From Telluribacter roseus (GTDB taxonomy: Bacteria > Bacteroidota > Bacteroidia > Cytophagales > Spirosomataceae): a DNA stretch of 64,000 nt. Where the stretch lies: the NCBI RefSeq assembly GCF_017355915.2, contig NZ_JAFEUV020000007.1, positions 248,001-312,000 of the forward strand, given 5' to 3'. The notes under the pieces were generated by a model. That model saw only the letters and a list, made by a program, of their open reading frames with translations, was not told the DNA's origin and did no database searches. Positions 60,483 to 64,000 of the stretch are shown here, piece by piece (the first letter of the stretch is position 1; each line of letters opens with the position of its first letter). A program made the translations under genes and the position numbers.

Positions 60483-61661
60483 TCAGCCGGCCTGCTTGGC
60501 GCGCTCGGCACTGATGAAGTACGCCCCCTGGCGTACAATCTCCCTGGCATCAAGGTCTGTGGGTAGCTGAACCTCGGTTGAACGATTCTGGGTGATCCCT
60601 ACGGTAACGGGTACCAACCTGAACTGGTAGGTACCTGCCGGGCCGCCAGTCTCCCGCACGTAGACGTACGACCGATCGCCTTCGGTCACTACGGCCTCTT
60701 CCGGAAGGGCCACGACGGATTTCTGATCCGCCAGTATGGTTGCCCGTACGTAGGATTCGGCAAACAGCCTTCCAAACTCCTTACTTATGAGGTTGGCATG
60801 CACCAGTACCGTTCTGGTCTCGGTATCAAAGGCTTGCCCCACCCGATAGACTTTGGCCTGCATCTCCCCCGTCTGCTGCTGGGGAATCACAAAGCGTACC
60901 ATCTGCCCCTCCTTAACCTTACGAATATCTTTCTCAAATACCCGTAACTCAAGGTATAAATGCTCTTTATTCACAATCTCGACCAGAACGTCAGTAGGCC
61001 CCACGTACTGGCCAATGCGAAGATTGACCCGGTCGACGTAGCCGCTAATAGGAGCCAGCAGCGGGATGGTTCGGCTGATGGTACCTTTGCGGAGCTGTTC
61101 CAGGGGAATATGCAGGGCTGTCAGCTGCGCCTCCAGAGAAGTAAGTAGTGCCTTGGACGTTTCGACATCTGCCGTAGATTGCTGCAGCTTGCGCCGGGCC
61201 CCCACTTCTTCCCGGTTCAGTTCCGTTTGCCGGTCCAGTTCCTGACGCTCAAACCGGCTCTGGGCCAGGGCCTGCAGGTACTCCTGCTGGAGTTTGATGT
61301 AATCGGGATGCTCCAGTACAGCCAGTACCTGTCCTTTTCGGACATAATCTCCCTCGATCAGGCGGGTAGAGCGGACGAAGCCGCCCAGGGGTGCATGTAC
61401 ACTGGCCTGGTGGTCTGGCGGAGCCTCCAGCTTGCCCGTCGCCTGAATGGTTTCACCGAGCATCAGCGTATCGGGAGCTCCCAGTACAATACCCGTTTCG
61501 CGAAATTGCGCTTCACTGATGGTAACAGACTGAGGTGTTGAAGAAAGAGTGGGCTGAGCCTCCTCCACGGGCTGATCCGCCGAGGGGGAGCAGGCGAGTA
61601 ATCCGCAAAGACCCGCGGACCAGAGCGCGGTCAGCCAGTAGTGAATTTGACGAGTTTTCAT
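60483..61661 (-). CDS. RND efflux periplasmic adaptor lipoprotein, CusB/CzcB-like
   Basis: A 392-residue membrane-fusion protein. The ATG at 61661 gives MKTRQIHYWLTALW and a lipobox LLAC with Cys24, so it is lipid-anchored. The barrel-sandwich halves are ASVHAPLGGFVRSTRLIEGDYVRKGQVLAVLEHPDY split around a long alpha-helical hairpin (about 115-180, rich in Gln, Glu and Leu), then ISGYVDRVNLRIGQYVGPTDVLVEIV. The beta-barrel domain and C-terminal membrane-proximal domain follow. It lies 13 bp downstream of the RND pump gene in one operon and links that pump to the outer membrane. Substrates are probably heavy-metal cations (inference from the pump family). Confidence 0.92.
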   Translation of the reverse strand: MKTRQIHYWLTALWSAGLCGLLACSPSADQPVEEAQPTLSSTPQSVTISEAQFRETGIVLGAPDTLMLGETIQATGKLEAPPDHQASVHAPLGGFVRSTRLIEGDYVRKGQVLAVLEHPDYIKLQQEYLQALAQSRFERQELDRQTELNREEVGARRKLQQSTADVETSKALLTSLEAQLTALHIPLEQLRKGTISRTIPLLAPISGYVDRVNLRIGQYVGPTDVLVEIVNKEHLYLELRVFEKDIRKVKEGQMVRFVIPQQQTGEMQAKVYRVGQAFDTETRTVLVHANLISKEFGRLFAESYVRATILADQKSVVALPEEAVVTEGDRSYVYVRETGGPAGTYQFRLVPVTVGITQNRSTEVQLPTDLDAREIVRQGAYFISAERAKQAG

Positions 61662-61674
61662 AAAACGTAAGTAA

Positions 61675-64000
61675 TTAGGGTGTAACAGGGGCAAAACCTG
61701 TCAGTGCTTCCTGCTCGATTAATGTCTGATTATACTGCTGAATGGCATCCAGGTACTGTTCCCGGATCTGCCAGGCCTGAGCCGTACTCTGAACGAACTC
61801 CAGGTACTCAATATCACCACTCAGGTAACTCTTTTCGGCCGTCTGCAGGATGAGTCTGGCCTGCGGCAGTGCCGACGTTTCGTAGTACGTGAGCGTAGCC
61901 AGCGACTGGGCATACTGCTGTTCCCGGATGGATAGCTCCCCCCCGAGCCGGTGCTGCTGGTAGTTAAGCTGGCGCTCGGCGATGACTCCCTGTAGCCTGG
62001 CTACCTCCACCCTGGCCCGCAGAGGCGCCAGGAACAGGGGCATTGATAGTCCGATCTGGTACACCCCGAAACCACTGCGCCGTTCGATGGACTGGGACAG
62101 GTACCCCAGCCGTAGGTCGGGCAGAAACCGTTGCCGTTCCAGATCGGTTTGCCGGCGGGCGGCTTCCACCTGCTGACGCATCACTGCCAATTGGGGATTG
62201 GTACCCAGGGTAGGTTGCATCGCCGGAAACCCTGCTTTCAGGGCTATGGTAGTATCAATGATCACCGGCTCGGACTGCTGCAGCAGTATGGCCAGCGTCT
62301 GGCGCCCCACGGCAATATCCGTTTGCAGGATGGCTAGTCTGTTCTGAATGTCCCGCTGTCGGGTTTCGGCGGTTACCTTTTCCAGCTGATTCGTTTCGCC
62401 GGTCCGGTAGCGTACGGAGGCCGCGTGGGCGGCTTTTTGGTACAGGGTGTCCTGGGCCTGCAGCAGCCGCAGGCGCTCGTAGCTGATCCGGAGCTGAAAG
62501 AAGGCCAGCTTGATCTGGCGGATGAGTTCGGTTTTCTGAACCGCTACCTGCCGCTGGGTAAGCCCCTGCTGGGCCTGCAGGAGTCGTTTCTGAGCTCCGT
62601 ATACCGAGGGCAGGGAGAGGGACTGCGTCACGGTCAGGGTATAGTCGATGGGGTATGACTGCAGCTGTCCCCGCTGGTAATCCAGGGTCGTGGCCGGAAT
62701 GTCCCAGGCGGTTTTGAGCATTTTCCGGGCTGCCTCAATTTCCAGGCCGGCGGCCTGTATTGCGCCGTTATTCTGTAACGCTTTCTCAATGGCCTGATCA
62801 ACGGTCATGGAAGCTGGCTGCGCCTTGGCTGCGCTGAGTCCGCTAATAGCCAGGACCAACCAGATAAGGGTATGGAGTACGGCCGGCTGAGTAGTTGGGG
62901 AAGCCTGGCGGGGCGGACGGCTCTTGCGACCCGACACCAGCGTATACAAGACCGGAAGTACGACCAGCGTGAGCAGGGTTGCTGATACCAGTCCCCCGAT
63001 CACTACGGTAGCCAGGGGCTTCTGAACTTCGGCTCCCGCCGAGGTAGACAGCGCCATGGGCAAAAAGCCCAGGGAGGCCACTGCCGCGGTCATCACCACG
63101 GGGCGGAACCGTACGGCGGTCCCTTCCCGTACCCGCTGAAACACATCCGTCACTCCCTCCGCTTTCAGCTGGTTGAAATAGCTGATCAGGACGATGCCGT
63201 TGAGCACGGCAATACCGAACAGGGCAATAAAGCCAACGCCTGCCGATATGCTGAACGGCATGTCACGCAACCACAGCGCCAGGATGCCTCCAATGGCCGA
63301 CAGGGGAATGGCGGAGAATATCATCAGGGCCTGCTCCACGGAGCCAAAGGTGAAGAACAGGAGGATGCCGATCAGGGCCAGGGCCAGCGGAACCGCAATG
63401 GCTAAGCGTTCCTTTGCCTTCACCAGATTTTCGAACTGCCCTCCGAAGGTATAGCGGTAGCCCGGTGGTAGCGGGACGTTCTTATCCAGCCTCTCCTGCA
63501 TCTCGGCCACCAGGCTCTCCACATCCCGTCCCCGTACGTTAATGCCAATCGTGATCCGGCGCTGGGCGTTGTCGCGGGAAATCTGCATGGGGGCGTTCTG
63601 GTAGCGGATAGAAGCCAATTGTTCAAGAGGCACCTGCTGCCCATTGGGCAGATCCACGTAGAGTTGACGGATATTTTCGATGCTCTGCCGGTAGGAGCTG
63701 TCCAGCCTTACCACCAGATCAAAACGTTTTTCACCCTCGAAGATGACCCCCGCGGCCTCTCCGGCAAAGGCCGCCTTCAGCGTCCGGTTGAGGGAGGCCA
63801 CCGAAACCCCGTACTGGGCCAGTTGGGGGCGGTTGTACTGCACCAGCATTTGGGGGAGCCCCGTGATCTGCTCCACTTTCAGATCCGCCACCCCTTCAAT
63901 GTCCTTGAGCTGAGCGGCGGCCTGGTTGGCTTTGGTGTAGAGCGTATCAAGGTCTTCGCCATAGATTTTCACCGCAATGTCAGATTTAACACCCGTCATT
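61675..64000 (-). CDS. CzcA/CusA-type metal-efflux RND pump fused to TolC-like domain (5' end outside window)
   Basis: The frame is open through the right edge; the internal ATG at 63999 sits in TGVKSDIAVKIYGEDL, a conserved mid-protein motif, so the 5' end is missing. The visible 775 residues cover the second porter domain and the C-terminal membrane half (LAIAVPLALALIGILLFFTFGSVEQALM, then FIALFGIAVLNGIVLISYF and LVSATLLTLVVLPVLYTLVSG). After a Pro- and Arg-containing linker near residue 357, a hydrophobic segment (HTLIWLVLAISGLSAAKAQ) leads into an outer-membrane-factor domain (MTVDQAIEKALQNNGAIQAAG, RLGYLSQSIERRSGFGVYQIGLSMPLF). Pump and channel are therefore one polypeptide. The adaptor gene follows 13 bp downstream. 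Confidence 0.93.
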   Translation of the reverse strand, partial: MTGVKSDIAVKIYGEDLDTLYTKANQAAAQLKDIEGVADLKVEQITGLPQMLVQYNRPQLAQYGVSVASLNRTLKAAFAGEAAGVIFEGEKRFDLVVRLDSSYRQSIENIRQLYVDLPNGQQVPLEQLASIRYQNAPMQISRDNAQRRITIGINVRGRDVESLVAEMQERLDKNVPLPPGYRYTFGGQFENLVKAKERLAIAVPLALALIGILLFFTFGSVEQALMIFSAIPLSAIGGILALWLRDMPFSISAGVGFIALFGIAVLNGIVLISYFNQLKAEGVTDVFQRVREGTAVRFRPVVMTAAVASLGFLPMALSTSAGAEVQKPLATVVIGGLVSATLLTLVVLPVLYTLVSGRKSRPPRQASPTTQPAVLHTLIWLVLAISGLSAAKAQPASMTVDQAIEKALQNNGAIQAAGLEIEAARKMLKTAWDIPATTLDYQRGQLQSYPIDYTLTVTQSLSLPSVYGAQKRLLQAQQGLTQRQVAVQKTELIRQIKLAFFQLRISYERLRLLQAQDTLYQKAAHAASVRYRTGETNQLEKVTAETRQRDIQNRLAILQTDIAVGRQTLAILLQQSEPVIIDTTIALKAGFPAMQPTLGTNPQLAVMRQQVEAARRQTDLERQRFLPDLRLGYLSQSIERRSGFGVYQIGLSMPLFLAPLRARVEVARLQGVIAERQLNYQQHRLGGELSIREQQYAQSLATLTYYETSALPQARLILQTAEKSYLSGDIEYLEFVQSTAQAWQIREQYLDAIQQYNQTLIEQEALTGFAPVTP

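Noticed and set aside
1-64000. CRISPR arrays, tRNA or rRNA genes, insertion sequences, prophage
   Set aside because: No regularly spaced repeats, no cloverleaf or rRNA motifs, and no transposase, integrase or phage structural genes were seen.

Overview
The window looks like chromosomal DNA of a free-living, glycan-degrading member of the Bacteroidota, most likely order Cytophagales (inference). It carries four adjacent SusC/SusD pairs, promoters of the Bacteroidota type (TTG, about 17-20 bp, TAnnTTTG), almost no Shine-Dalgarno sequences, and an ECF sigma factor/FecR pair next to a SusC with an STN domain. I saw no tRNA, rRNA, CRISPR array or insertion sequence.

Layout. 1-7.3 kb: the 3' part of a choice-of-anchor I protein, then an old yellow enzyme, a spore-photoproduct-lyase-like radical SAM protein, a LysR regulator with a nitrilase, and two small genes (a CBU_0592-like membrane protein and a zinc-ribbon/coiled-coil protein). 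7.5-26.6 kb: a polysaccharide utilisation locus (PUL) with an MFS transporter, an arabinose-isomerase-like enzyme, SusC, SusD, an 847-residue secreted protein of unknown family, a type I sulfatase, two tandem GH106-like alpha-L-rhamnosidases and an SGNH esterase, ending against a convergent GntR/UTRA regulator. Two copies of a palindrome related to TTAGTGCACTAA lie in front of the transporter and isomerase genes and are candidate operators for that regulator. The likely substrate is a rhamnose-containing, sulfated and acylated glycan (inference).

27.1-31.6 kb: three tightly packed genes for a TonB-dependent receptor, a YfiR-like periplasmic protein and a sensor histidine kinase, which look like one trans-envelope signalling unit. 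32.0-39.3 kb: SusC/SusD with a purple-acid-phosphatase-like enzyme and an endonuclease/exonuclease/phosphatase-family enzyme, suggesting uptake and dephosphorylation of an organophosphate. 39.4-49.5 kb: a minus-strand SusC/SusD pair with a secreted propeller-like protein, a YdcF/DUF218 protein and an amidohydrolase, divergent from an MFS transporter.

50.0-51.4 kb: an AAA ATPase with a C-terminal DUF234 nuclease-like region, preceded by a perfect 16-bp inverted repeat. 51.5-60.2 kb: an ECF sigma factor, a FecR anti-sigma factor, an STN-type SusC, a SusD and a Gfo/Idh/MocA oxidoreductase, all on the minus strand. 60.5-64.0 kb: a metal-efflux RND adaptor lipoprotein and the 3' part of a CzcA/CusA pump fused to a TolC-like outer-membrane domain; this gene runs off the right edge. 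Strong stem-loop terminators mark most transcription-unit ends.
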